From the NCBI GenBank assembly GCA_965237485.1, contig CBDEFQ010000009.1, positions 186,001 through 250,000 on the forward strand: a stretch of 64,000 nucleotides of DNA. The letters are read 5' to 3'. The translations under genes were made by a program, and so were the position numbers. Below, in pieces: positions 26,601 to 36,645 of this stretch. This DNA is from JAAELZ01 sp965237485. Lineage in GTDB: Bacteria > Pseudomonadota > Gammaproteobacteria > Arenicellales > Poriferihabitantaceae. Position 1 is the first letter of the stretch, and each line of letters begins with the position of its first letter. The notes under the pieces are model-generated. The model saw only the letters and a list, made by a program, of their open reading frames with translations. It was not told where the DNA came from and did not search any database.

Positions 26601-27733
26601 TGGTATTGAACAAGCAAGTTCAAGGTGGGCCGAATGGCTTGAAAAGTGGTTCTAAAGTAACTGAAAGTTACTTGGCCGAGGTGTCCGACGCACAATTGTT
26701 CGAGTTGCGCATGAAAAAAGATGACATCAACGATGCCATTGAAGCCATGCGCAAGCAGTTGGATATACAACAGAGTGCGTTCGATGAGCTTTATGAAGAA
26801 AAGAAAGGCAAAATTGAAGCTGGTGATGATTTAGCGCCTGGCGTGTTAAAGACGGTTAAGGTCTATGTGGCGATCAAACGCTGCCTACAACCTGGTGATA
26901 AAATGGCCGGGCGCCACGGTAATAAAGGTGTTATTTCCAAAATCATTCCTGAAGAGGATATGCCTTATATGGAAGACGGCACACCTGTAGATGTCGTGCT
27001 TAATCCTCTTGGCGTACCTTCGCGTATGAATGTCGGACAAATTCTGGAGACCCATTTAGGCTGGGCCGCTAAAGGGCTAGGTAAAAAGATTGATATCATG
27101 ATAAAGAAGCAACGCAAGGTTGCTGACATGCGCAAATTTCTAGATAAGGTCTACAACACCAGTGGCAAGCAAGAGCAGCTGAATGAATTTTCTGATGATG
27201 AAATCATGGAGCTGGCAGGTAACTTACGTGAAGGTGTGCCGATGGCGACCCCCGTATTTGACGGTGCCAACGAACAGGAAGTTAAGAGCATGCTGAAATT
27301 GGCTGACTTGCCAGAAAGTGGCCAGACTACTTTATACGACGGGCGCACTGGCGAGAAATTTGAGCGCCAAGTTACCGTTGGCTATATGTACGTTTTGAAG
27401 CTCAACCATTTAGTTGATGACAAAATGCATGCGCGTTCAACCGGCCCATACAGCTTGATTACGCAACAGCCATTGGGCGGTAAAGCGCAATTTGGGGGCC
27501 AGCGCTTTGGCGAAATGGAGGTGTGGGCGTTAGAAGCGTATGGCGCTGCTTACACTTTACAAGAGATGTTAACCGTTAAGTCGGATGATGTTATCGGCCG
27601 GGCTAAAATGTATGAAAATATAGTTAGAGGCGATCAATTCATGGAGCCGGGTATGCCTGAATCCTTCAATGTATTGGTTAAAGAAATTCGTGGGTTAGGA
27701 CTCAACGTTGAACTTGAACAGGATAACGGCTAG
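23654..27733 (+). CDS. rpoB: RNA polymerase beta subunit
   Basis: The 1359-residue beta subunit forms half of the catalytic cleft. ATG at 23654 is preferred over the adjacent GTG at 23651, since AGAGGG at 23642-23647 then has proper spacing. Visible family blocks include the rifampicin region [20 protein letters not shown] then [20 protein letters not shown] (wild-type residues), [11 protein letters not shown], the [13 protein letters not shown] block and the C-terminal [20 protein letters not shown]. Length is close to the usual 1342. It is followed by rpoC after 59 bases. Confidence 0.99.
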   Translation: [1359 protein letters not shown]

Positions 27734-27792
27734 CGATTCATCGCAGCAATTTGATCAAGCCACTCAACGCACACTTTAAAAGGTAAAGTAAA

Positions 27793-30700
27793 ATGAAAGA
27801 CATTTTTAACTTATTCAAGCACGAAGATAAATCTGAAGATTTCGACGCGATTCGCGTCGAAATTGCCTCGCCGGAAAAAATTCGCAGTTGGTCTTATGGT
27901 GAAGTAAAGAAGCCAGAAACCATCAACTATCGAACCTTCTGCCCAGAGCGTGATGGTTTGTTTTGTGCCAAATTATTTGGTCCAATTAATGACTATGAAT
28001 GTTTGTGCGGCAAGTACAAGCGGTTAAAGCACCGCGGTGTGGTTTGCGAAAAGTGTGGCGTAGAAGTCACTAAAGCCGAAGTGCGACGCGAGCGCATGGG
28101 TCACATCGAGTTGGCCGCGCCTTGCGCACATATTTGGTTTCTAAAATCACTGCCATCTCGTTTGGGCTTGCTATTGGATATGACAGTTCGAGAGATCGAA
28201 CGTGTATTGTACTTTGAGGCTTATGTGGTTACTGAAACTGGGTACTCTGACTTTGATCGCGGTGCGATGTTAACTGAAGAGAAATACATCGACGCGGTTG
28301 AAGAATGGGGAGATCAGTTTGAAGCCAGCATGGGCGCTGAAGCAATTAGAGAATTACTGCAGTCAATTGATCTTGAAGAGGAGGCTAAAAACCTGCGTGA
28401 AGAGCTGGATGCAACCAAGTCTGAGACCAAGATCAAGAAGTTTCAAAAACGCCTTAAGGTAGTAGAAGCTTTTATTTATTCAGGCAACAAACCTGAGTGG
28501 ATGGTGTTGGACGTATTGCCAGTACTGCCGCCTGATTTGCGTCCACTGGTGCCATTAGAAGGTGGCCGTTTTGCTACCTCTGATTTGAATGACCTTTATC
28601 GCCGGGTAATCAACCGCAATAATCGTTTGGCCCGCTTACTTGAGCTAAGTGCACCTGACATCATTATTGCCAATGAAAAGCGTATGCTGCAAGAAGCAGT
28701 TGATGCTCTGATTGACAATGGTCGTCGCGGCAAAGCTATTCTGGGTTCTAATAAGCGTCAATTGAAGTCGCTTGCCGATATGATCAAGGGCAAGCAGGGT
28801 CGATTCCGTCAAAACCTATTAGGTAAGCGAGTAGATTACTCCGGCCGTTCGGTTATCGTTGTGGGGCCGACGCTTAAGCTGCACCAATGCGGCTTACCAA
28901 AGAAAATGGCACTTGAATTATTTAAGCCATTTATCTTTTCGAAAATTATTGGCCGTGAGCATGCGTCCAATATTAAGCAAGCCAAGAAACTGGTTGAACA
29001 AGAATTACCTTTAGTTTGGGATATCCTAGAAGAAGTGATTCGTGAGCACCCAGTGCTGCTTAACCGAGCACCTACTTTGCACCGTTTGGGTATTCAAGCG
29101 TTCGAGCCTGTGTTGATCGAAGGCAAGGCGATTCAATTGCATCCATTGGTTTGTACACCCTATAACGCTGACTTTGACGGCGATCAAATGGCGGTGCACG
29201 TACCCTTGTCGATTGAGGCGCAGCTTGAGGCCCGCACCTTGATGATGTCTAGCAACAACGTACTGTCTCCAGCAAACGGTGATCCGATCATCGTGCCATC
29301 GCAAGATATTGTACTGGGCTTATATTATGTCACGCGCTCTAGTGTTGGCGCTAAAGGTGAAGGTACTTATTATGGCAATACCCGCGAAGTGCAACGCGCG
29401 GTGGATATGGAAGAATTATCCTACCACGCGCAAATCAAAGTACGGTTGCCAGAGATAAAAGGTGGCGAAGAGCTTGCGCTGCGTGAAACCACAGCCGGAC
29501 GTGCTTTGCTTAGCGATATATTGCCTGATGGCATGCCCTTATCATTATTAGATAAGTCACTTAAGAAGAAAGAAATTTCAGGCTTGATAAATTATGCCTA
29601 CCGCGAAATCGGCCTTAAGGAAGCGGTTATCTTTGCTGACCAGTTAATGTATACCGGTTTTAAGATGGCGGCGAAATCTGGTGTTTCTATTTGTCTAGAT
29701 GACATGGAAATTCCAAAAGAAAAAGTGAGTATTTTGGGAGAGGCTCAAGTTGAAGTCACTGAGATTCAATCACAGTACAGTAACGGTTTACTCACCGATG
29801 GTGAACGTTATAACAAAGTGGTTGATATTTGGACACGAACCTCCGAGCGCGTTGCCACTTCAATGATGGATCACTTGGGTGTAGAAAATGCAATCGATGC
29901 TGAAGGCAAGAAGGTTGAGCAAGAGTCTTTTAACTCAATCTATATGATGGCTGACTCGGGCGCACGGGGTTCACATGCACAGATAAGACAGCTTGCTGGA
30001 ATGCGCGGTTTGATGGCCAAGCCAGATGGTTCGATCATCGAAACACCTATTACAGCGAACTTCCGTGAAGGCTTGAACGTATTACAGTACTTTATTTCAA
30101 CTCATGGTGCGCGTAAAGGTTTGGCCGATACGGCATTGAAAACTGCGAACTCCGGGTACTTAACACGACGCTTAGTTGACGTATGTCAGGACTTGGTGGT
30201 TACAGAAGAAGACTGCGGTACCGAACAAAGCGTGACAAAAGAAGCTTTGGTTCAAGGCGGTGAGATTGTTATTCCGCTTCGCGATCGTATTTTGGGTCGT
30301 TTCCCATCGACGGATGTGATCAGCCCAGTCGATGACAGTGTCTTGGTTAAGCGTGATCAAATGATCGATGAGCTGGCTATAGAACGTGTTGAAGAAGCAA
30401 ACGTATTCTCAGTCGATGTACGGTCTGCGTCTAAGTGCGAAACCCGTTACGGGGTGTGCGCCACTTGCTACGGCCGTGATTTAGGTCGTGGCCATAAGAT
30501 CAATATAGGTGAAGCGGTAGGCGTGATCGCCGCGCAATCTATTGGCGAGCCCGGCACGCAGCTAACCATGCGTACTTTCCACATTGGTGGCGCGGCGTCG
30601 GCAGCCACGGTGATCAGTAGCATCGAAGTGCAAACCACAGGGAGTGTGCATTTAGTTGATGTTAAGTCGGTAAAGAATAGCAAGAAAAAAGACGTAGTAG

Positions 30701-32019
30701 TTACACGTTCTGGTCTGTTAATCGTTAAAGACCTCAACGGTGTTGAGCGTGAGCGACATAAGTTACCCTATGGCACAGTATTGTCGGTTAAGGAAGAAAG
30801 TAAAATCAAAGTAGGCGATATCGTCGCTAACTGGGACCCACATACACATCCAATCGTAACTGAGGTGGCAGGTAAGGCTGCGCTGACAGACTTTATCGAC
30901 GAAGTAACGGTAAATATGCAGACCGATGAGCTCACTGGTGTTTCTACTTACGTAGTTAAACCGCCATCAGAGCGTCGCGGTAGTGCACAAGATATTAAGC
31001 CGACAATTACCTTATTGGGCAGCGATGGTGAACCTGCGAAGATACCGGGCACAGAATTGCCTGCTCGCTATCAGTTGTCGCCCGGCGCGGTAGTTGAGTT
31101 TGACGATGGCACCAAGATCAAAGTGGGTGACACAATCGCACGTATTCCACAAGAGTCTGCGCAAACGCGTGACATCACGGGTGGTCTACCGCGGGTAGCC
31201 GAATTATTTGAAGCGCGCAAGCCTAAAGATCCAGCCTTATTGGCAGGGGCATCGGGTGTAGTTTCTTTTGGTCGCGAGACTAAAACTAAGCAGCGTTTGG
31301 TTATCACCGACGAATCAGGTGAAAGCTATGAGGTATTGATTCCTAAAACGCGCACAGTGAGTGTGTTTGAAGGTGAATTGGTTGAGCGTGGTGAAGTGGT
31401 TGTTGAGGGCGGTTCAGTTGCCTCGGATATCCTTGAGTATCGCGGCATCGATTCCCTAGTAGGTTATATTGTTGACGAAGTGCAAGACGTATACCGCTTA
31501 CAAGGCGTAAAAATTGATGACAAGCACATCGAAGTCATCGTGCGTCAGATGTTGCGTAAAGCCAAGGTCAATGATCCAGGGGATACGGGCTTCTTGCCTG
31601 GCGAGCAGGTAGAAAAAGCAGCGATGCTTGATTCTAACGATCAAATTGCCTTAGATGGAGGCAACGTTGGAACTTGGTCGCCTGTGCTACTAGGTATAAC
31701 CAAAGCTTCATTGTTGACCGATTCATTTATCTCGGCTGCGTCTTTCCAAGAAACCACGCGCGTGCTTACTGAAGCGTCTATCAATGGCAAAATTGATAGC
31801 TTGCGTGGCTTAAAAGAGAACGTAATTGTGGGTCGTTTGATTCCTGCGGGCACGGGATTAGCCTATCACCAAGAGCGCGCTCGATTACGTGCTGAGCGTT
31901 TAAAACCGATCGATGATCTGGACCTTGATCAACTGATTGCGCAAGAGCTCGGACAAGTCGATGCAACTGAGCAAACTGCGGTTGAAGAGGCCCCAGATAG
32001 CGCTGCAAGTAACGAGTAA
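27793..32019 (+). CDS. rpoC: RNA polymerase beta' subunit
   Basis: The 1408-residue beta' subunit holds the catalytic magnesium in NADFDGDQMAVH (D460, D462, D464 at the same numbers as in E. coli). The N-terminal zinc site is CLCGKYKRLKHRGVVCEKCG, the second is in CETRYGVCATCYGRDLG, and the trigger-loop region AAQSIGEPGTQLTMRTFHIG is intact. AAAGGTAAAGTAAA precedes the ATG. A short acidic tail (AVEEAPDSAASNE) ends it. Confidence 0.99.
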   Translation: MKDIFNLFKHEDKSEDFDAIRVEIASPEKIRSWSYGEVKKPETINYRTFCPERDGLFCAKLFGPINDYECLCGKYKRLKHRGVVCEKCGVEVTKAEVRRERMGHIELAAPCAHIWFLKSLPSRLGLLLDMTVREIERVLYFEAYVVTETGYSDFDRGAMLTEEKYIDAVEEWGDQFEASMGAEAIRELLQSIDLEEEAKNLREELDATKSETKIKKFQKRLKVVEAFIYSGNKPEWMVLDVLPVLPPDLRPLVPLEGGRFATSDLNDLYRRVINRNNRLARLLELSAPDIIIANEKRMLQEAVDALIDNGRRGKAILGSNKRQLKSLADMIKGKQGRFRQNLLGKRVDYSGRSVIVVGPTLKLHQCGLPKKMALELFKPFIFSKIIGREHASNIKQAKKLVEQELPLVWDILEEVIREHPVLLNRAPTLHRLGIQAFEPVLIEGKAIQLHPLVCTPYNADFDGDQMAVHVPLSIEAQLEARTLMMSSNNVLSPANGDPIIVPSQDIVLGLYYVTRSSVGAKGEGTYYGNTREVQRAVDMEELSYHAQIKVRLPEIKGGEELALRETTAGRALLSDILPDGMPLSLLDKSLKKKEISGLINYAYREIGLKEAVIFADQLMYTGFKMAAKSGVSICLDDMEIPKEKVSILGEAQVEVTEIQSQYSNGLLTDGERYNKVVDIWTRTSERVATSMMDHLGVENAIDAEGKKVEQESFNSIYMMADSGARGSHAQIRQLAGMRGLMAKPDGSIIETPITANFREGLNVLQYFISTHGARKGLADTALKTANSGYLTRRLVDVCQDLVVTEEDCGTEQSVTKEALVQGGEIVIPLRDRILGRFPSTDVISPVDDSVLVKRDQMIDELAIERVEEANVFSVDVRSASKCETRYGVCATCYGRDLGRGHKINIGEAVGVIAAQSIGEPGTQLTMRTFHIGGAASAATVISSIEVQTTGSVHLVDVKSVKNSKKKDVVVTRSGLLIVKDLNGVERERHKLPYGTVLSVKEESKIKVGDIVANWDPHTHPIVTEVAGKAALTDFIDEVTVNMQTDELTGVSTYVVKPPSERRGSAQDIKPTITLLGSDGEPAKIPGTELPARYQLSPGAVVEFDDGTKIKVGDTIARIPQESAQTRDITGGLPRVAELFEARKPKDPALLAGASGVVSFGRETKTKQRLVITDESGESYEVLIPKTRTVSVFEGELVERGEVVVEGGSVASDILEYRGIDSLVGYIVDEVQDVYRLQGVKIDDKHIEVIVRQMLRKAKVNDPGDTGFLPGEQVEKAAMLDSNDQIALDGGNVGTWSPVLLGITKASLLTDSFISAASFQETTRVLTEASINGKIDSLRGLKENVIVGRLIPAGTGLAYHQERARLRAERLKPIDDLDLDQLIAQELGQVDATEQTAVEEAPDSAASNE

Positions 32020-32062
32020 TCTAGCTTGATGGCAGACTGTAAAAAAGAGGCTGAATTTAGCC

Positions 32063-32091
32063 TTGACAGGCCTGCCATTAGTGCCTAGAAT
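32063..32091 (+). promoter_or_regulatory. Strong sigma70 promoter of the str operon
   Basis: A consensus TTGACA at 32063 and TAGAAT at 32086 are separated by exactly 17 bases; a GC-rich discriminator (CCGCCGCCC) follows. rpsL begins 72 bases after the -10. The layout mirrors the tRNA-operon promoter at 17798. Confidence 0.88.
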
Positions 32092-32162
32092 CCGCCGCCC
32101 TTAGTTGTGTTGCACAACTGAGAGTGGTTTAATTTTAACGGTTTAACGCTGAATTTTTATAA

Positions 32163-32537
32163 ATGCCAACAATTAACCAATTGGTTCGAAAGCCTCGCAA
32201 GAAACAGGTACAAAAATCAAAAGTACCTGCTCTCGAAGCTTGCCCGCAAAAACGTGGGGTATGCACGCGGGTGTATACGACAACGCCTAAGAAGCCTAAC
32301 TCGGCTTTACGTAAGGTTGCTCGTGTACGTTTAACTAATAAATTTGAAGTAAGTTCGTATATCGGTGGTGAAGGTCACAACCTTCAAGAGCACTCAGTGG
32401 TGCTGATCCGAGGCGGACGAGTTAAAGATTTACCGGGTGTGCGGTATCACGTTGTACGTGGTGCATTAGATACATCAGGTGTTTCTGATCGCCGTCAAGG
32501 TCGGTCAAAATACGGGGCAAAACGTCCTAAGTCATAA
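32163..32537 (+). CDS. rpsL: 30S ribosomal protein S12
   Basis: The 124-residue decoding-centre protein has the usual NQLVRKPRKK start, YTTTPKKPNSALRK with the streptomycin-relevant lysine, and PGVRYHVVRGALD near the end; no resistance-type substitution is evident. First gene of the str operon behind a strong promoter. Confidence 0.99.
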   Translation: MPTINQLVRKPRKKQVQKSKVPALEACPQKRGVCTRVYTTTPKKPNSALRKVARVRLTNKFEVSSYIGGEGHNLQEHSVVLIRGGRVKDLPGVRYHVVRGALDTSGVSDRRQGRSKYGAKRPKS

Positions 32538-32735
32538 AATTATCTAACCTTCGGGTTAGGCTGCAAGGGCTTTGGCACTTGCTATTCGTAAACTCCTAGC
32601 AAGCGGGTTGCCATAGTAGGAGTTGCCAGATTTAGCAATAAACTGGTTACAGTGGTAATTCATTTCAACCTAATTATGCGGTGCGCAAAGCGAGAAATTG
32701 CGCGTGCCATGGATATTATTCTATAGAGCAAGTAG

Positions 32736-33206
32736 ATGCCTAGAAGAAGAGAAGTACCGAAACGCCAGATATTGCCCGATCCAAAATATAAGGATCAGAC
32801 AATCGCTAAGTTTATTAATGCCATTATGCTTGATGGAAAGAAATCCATCGCTGAAAGTATTATGTATGGCGCCCTCACTACTATCGAAGAGTGCGGTAAA
32901 GGCGACCCGGTCGAAGTGTTTAATCAAGCGCTTGAAAACGTAAGCCCCGCTGTAGAAGTTAAAAGTCGCCGCGTAGGCGGTTCAACTTATCAGGTGCCAA
33001 TAGAAGTGCGTCCTTCTCGTCAAACTGCATTGGCGATGCGTTGGTTGGTTGATGCAGCGCGTAAGCGCGGTGAAAAAACCATGACGTTGCGCTTGGCGGC
33101 GGAGTTATCAGAGGCAGCTGAATCACGCGGCTCTGCAGTTAAAAAACGCGAAGACACGCACAAGATGGCTGAAGCCAACAAAGCGTTCTCTCACTTTCGT
33201 TTCTAG
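32736..33206 (+). CDS. rpsG: 30S ribosomal protein S7
   Basis: The 156-residue S7 organises the 3' major domain of 16S rRNA and, in E. coli, represses the str operon by binding the rpsL-rpsG spacer. The family blocks PRRREVPKRQILPDPKY and VGGSTYQVPIEVRPSRQTAL are present. The rpsL-rpsG spacer is 198 bases, long enough for such a target. Confidence 0.99.
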   Translation: MPRRREVPKRQILPDPKYKDQTIAKFINAIMLDGKKSIAESIMYGALTTIEECGKGDPVEVFNQALENVSPAVEVKSRRVGGSTYQVPIEVRPSRQTALAMRWLVDAARKRGEKTMTLRLAAELSEAAESRGSAVKKREDTHKMAEANKAFSHFRF

Positions 33207-33239
33207 TAACGCTTTATTACATTTAAACAGACTAGAACC

Positions 33240-35342
33240 GTGGCTCGCAAAACTCCCCTTAACCACTACCGCAATATCGGTATTATGGCGCACATTGATG
33301 CGGGGAAGACCACGACCACCGAACGCATTTTGTTCTACACCGGGTTATCACACAAGATAGGCGAAGTACATGACGGCAATACCGTGATGGACTGGATGGA
33401 ACAAGAGCAAGAGCGCGGCATTACGATTACCTCGGCGGCTACCACCTGCTTCTGGAAAGGCATGGATAAGTCCATGGCCGAGCATCGCATCAATATTATT
33501 GATACCCCAGGTCACGTTGACTTCACCATAGAAGTAGAGCGAAGCCTGCGAGTGCTAGACGGTGCTTGCGCAGTCTTTTGCGCTGTGGGCGGTGTTGAGC
33601 CGCAATCTGAAACGGTGTGGCGTCAAGCGGACAAGTATCAAGTGCCTAGAATGGCATTCGTTAACAAAATGGACCGCATCGGTGCCGATTTCTCTCGAGT
33701 GGTCGAGCAAATGCAAGAGCGGTTGGGTGCTAACCCTATCGCCATGCAGTTACCGATTGGCGCGGAAGATGAATTCAAGGGCGTAATCGACCTAATCAAG
33801 ATGAAGGCCATATATTGGGATGAAGATAATATGGGCGCAACGTTTGAAGAAAGAGACATTCCAGCTGATATGCTGGCTGACTGCGAAGTGGCGCGGGGAA
33901 ATTTGATGGAAGCCGCAGCAGAGTCAGATGAGTCTTTGATGGAGTGTTACTTTGAGCAAGGCGAGTTAAGCGCAGAACAAATTAAACAAGGCATCCGCGT
34001 TAGATCCTTGGCCAGCGACATCGTGCCAGTGTTTTGCGGCTCGGCTTTTAAAAATAAGGGCGTTCAAGCCTTGCTAGACGGTATTGTAGATTACATGCCC
34101 AGCCCGCTAGATGTGAAAGCGATTGAAGGTGAAGACGCAGACGGTGCGCTAGTATCGCGCGCTGCGGATGATGAAGAGCCTTTTTCAGCTTTGGGTTTTA
34201 AGATTATGAGCGACCCTTTTGTAGGGCAGCTGGTTTTCTTTAGAGTGTATTCAGGTGTGTTGAAATCGGGTGATACCGTTTACAACTCAGCGAAAGATCG
34301 TAAAGAGCGCATCGGTCGCATCTTACAGATGCATTCTAATGATCGCGAAGATATCGCTGAAGTACGTGCCGGAGACATAGCCGCAGCAGTAGGGCTTAAA
34401 TCTGTCACTACCGGCGATACCTTGTCCGACCCCGCTAATGTCGTGGTGCTGGAATGCATGGAATTTCCTGAGCCGGTTATTTCGCAGTCAGTCGAGCCAA
34501 AAATAACCACTGACCAAGACAAGTTGAGCGCTGCTTTAGACAAGCTAGCGCAAGAAGACCCCTCTTTTAAGGTGCATACTGACCTGGAGTCAGCGCAGAC
34601 CATTATTTCAGGTATGGGTGAGCTTCACTTAGACATCATTATTGATCGCCTAAGGCGTGAATTTGGTGTTGACGCGAACATTGGTCAGCCACAAGTGGCT
34701 TACCGCGAAACCATCACCAAGATGGTTGAGCAAGAAACCAAATACATTAAACAAACGGGCGGCCGTGGTCAGTATGGGCACGTTTACATTCGTTTAGAGC
34801 CGCTAGCTGCCGATGCGCAGGCAAGCGCCACTAATTTTAAATTCGTTAACGAAATTAAAGGCGGTGCGATACCTAAGGAATTTATTCCTTCGGTTGAAAA
34901 GGGCATCGAAGAAGCTTTACGTTCTGGCGTTATAGCGGGCTACCCGATGTTAAATATTAAGGCTACTTTGCTTGATGGTTCATTTCATGAAGTAGATTCA
35001 TCTGAGCATGCTTTCAAAGCAGCGGGTGTGCAAGCACTACGCGAAGGCGCAAAAAAAGCTTCGCCTACGTTGCTAGAGCCAATTATGTCAGTAGAGGTCG
35101 TTACGCCAGAAGAATATATGGGCAGCGTGAATGGCGATATTAACTCGCGTCGCGGTGTTATCTTAGGAATGGACGAAACGCCTTCGGGCAAACAAGTTCA
35201 AGCCGAAGTGCCTTTATCTAAGATGTTTGGTTATGCAACATCTTTACGCTCCGCGACTCAAGGTCGCGCGAGCTACTCAATGCAGTTTCAAAAATATGCA
35301 ACTGTACCGAATAATGCCACTGAGCACGCGATGCGCGCTTAG
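33240..35342 (+). CDS. fusA: Elongation factor G
   Basis: The 700-residue translocase GTPase starts at GTG 33240, with no good Shine-Dalgarno directly before it. The P-loop AHIDAGKTT lies at 17-25, then RGITITSAATTCFW, DTPGHVDF and NKMDRIGADF, and domain IV follows. Part of the str operon: 33 bases after rpsG, 48 before tuf copy 2. Confidence 0.99.
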   Translation: MARKTPLNHYRNIGIMAHIDAGKTTTTERILFYTGLSHKIGEVHDGNTVMDWMEQEQERGITITSAATTCFWKGMDKSMAEHRINIIDTPGHVDFTIEVERSLRVLDGACAVFCAVGGVEPQSETVWRQADKYQVPRMAFVNKMDRIGADFSRVVEQMQERLGANPIAMQLPIGAEDEFKGVIDLIKMKAIYWDEDNMGATFEERDIPADMLADCEVARGNLMEAAAESDESLMECYFEQGELSAEQIKQGIRVRSLASDIVPVFCGSAFKNKGVQALLDGIVDYMPSPLDVKAIEGEDADGALVSRAADDEEPFSALGFKIMSDPFVGQLVFFRVYSGVLKSGDTVYNSAKDRKERIGRILQMHSNDREDIAEVRAGDIAAAVGLKSVTTGDTLSDPANVVVLECMEFPEPVISQSVEPKITTDQDKLSAALDKLAQEDPSFKVHTDLESAQTIISGMGELHLDIIIDRLRREFGVDANIGQPQVAYRETITKMVEQETKYIKQTGGRGQYGHVYIRLEPLAADAQASATNFKFVNEIKGGAIPKEFIPSVEKGIEEALRSGVIAGYPMLNIKATLLDGSFHEVDSSEHAFKAAGVQALREGAKKASPTLLEPIMSVEVVTPEEYMGSVNGDINSRRGVILGMDETPSGKQVQAEVPLSKMFGYATSLRSATQGRASYSMQFQKYATVPNNATEHAMRA

Positions 35343-35390
35343 GGGTAAGACACATTTAAATAAAACAAGGGTTTTTGCGAGGTAGATATT

Positions 35391-36581
35391 ATGTCTAAGG
35401 AAAAATTTCAAAGAAACAAACCACACGTGAATGTCGGAACGATAGGTCACGTAGATCATGGTAAGACGACGCTAACAGCGGCACTTACTAATGTATTGGC
35501 TAAAGAATTCGGCGGTGAAGTTAAGGCTTTTGCTGATATCGATAATGCTCCTGAAGAACGTGAGCGCGGTATCACAATCTCAACCGCGCACGTAGAGTAC
35601 GAAACAGCCAATCGTCACTACGCTCACGTTGACTGCCCAGGCCACGCTGACTATGTAAAGAACATGATCACCGGCGCGGCGCAGATGGACGGCGCTATCT
35701 TGGTTTGCTCAGCAGCAGATGGGCCCATGCCTCAAACACGTGAGCACATCTTGCTTTCACGTCAGGTAGGTGTACCTTACATCGTTGTATTTCTAAACAA
35801 AGCTGACATGGTAGACGACGACGAGCTACTAGAGTTGGTTGAGATGGAAGTGCGTGAGCTGTTAGACAGCTATGATTTCCCTGGTGATGGCACACCTATC
35901 ATCATTGGTTCTGCTCTTAAGGCGCTTGAAGGCGATGAGTCAGACATGGGTAGGGGTTCAATCCTGAAATTAGCTGAAGCATTAGATACCTACATCCCAC
36001 AGCCTGAGCGTGCGGTTGATGGCGACTTTTTGATGCCAGTTGAGGACGTGTTCTCAATTTCTGGTCGCGGCACAGTAGTGACTGGCCGTATCGAGCGAGG
36101 TATTGTTCACGTGGGTGATGATATTGCTATTGTAGGTATTAAAGACACAGTCAATACGACTTGTACAGGTGTAGAGATGTTCCGCAAGCTACTTGACGAA
36201 GGTCAGGCTGGTGATAACGTGGGTGTTTTACTACGTGGTACGAAACGTGAAGATGTAGAGCGTGGACAAGTGTTGGCGAAGGCGGGTTCGATTACGCCTC
36301 ACACTAAATTCGAAGCTGAGATATATGTCTTAAGCAAGGAAGAAGGTGGTCGTCATACGCCATTCTTTAAGGGCTATCGCCCGCAGTTTTATTTCAGAAC
36401 CACTGACGTAACGGGTGAATGCATGTTACCAGCTGATGTTGAGATGGTAATGCCGGGTGACAATGTACAGATGACAGTAAATCTGATTGCCCCGATTGCG
36501 ATGGAAGAGGGGTTGCGATTTGCGATCCGCGAAGGTGGCCGTACTGTTGGTGCGGGCGTCGTTGCTAAAATCGTAGAGTAG
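35391..36581 (+). CDS. tuf: Elongation factor Tu, copy 2
   Basis: Identical in protein to the copy at 18447 and, by eye, in DNA from codon 2 to just past the stop (shared TAGCCTATTTA). This copy uses ATG, with GCGAGGTAG upstream. It lies in the classical fusA-tuf position. Identity ending right at the gene borders points to ongoing gene conversion between the two copies. Confidence 0.99.
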   Translation: MSKEKFQRNKPHVNVGTIGHVDHGKTTLTAALTNVLAKEFGGEVKAFADIDNAPEERERGITISTAHVEYETANRHYAHVDCPGHADYVKNMITGAAQMDGAILVCSAADGPMPQTREHILLSRQVGVPYIVVFLNKADMVDDDELLELVEMEVRELLDSYDFPGDGTPIIIGSALKALEGDESDMGRGSILKLAEALDTYIPQPERAVDGDFLMPVEDVFSISGRGTVVTGRIERGIVHVGDDIAIVGIKDTVNTTCTGVEMFRKLLDEGQAGDNVGVLLRGTKREDVERGQVLAKAGSITPHTKFEAEIYVLSKEEGGRHTPFFKGYRPQFYFRTTDVTGECMLPADVEMVMPGDNVQMTVNLIAPIAMEEGLRFAIREGGRTVGAGVVAKIVE

Positions 36582-36645
36582 CCTATTTATTGGCCAAGTT
36601 TTATAGCAAGCTCTCGAACATATTTTATTATAGAGGTCATCTACC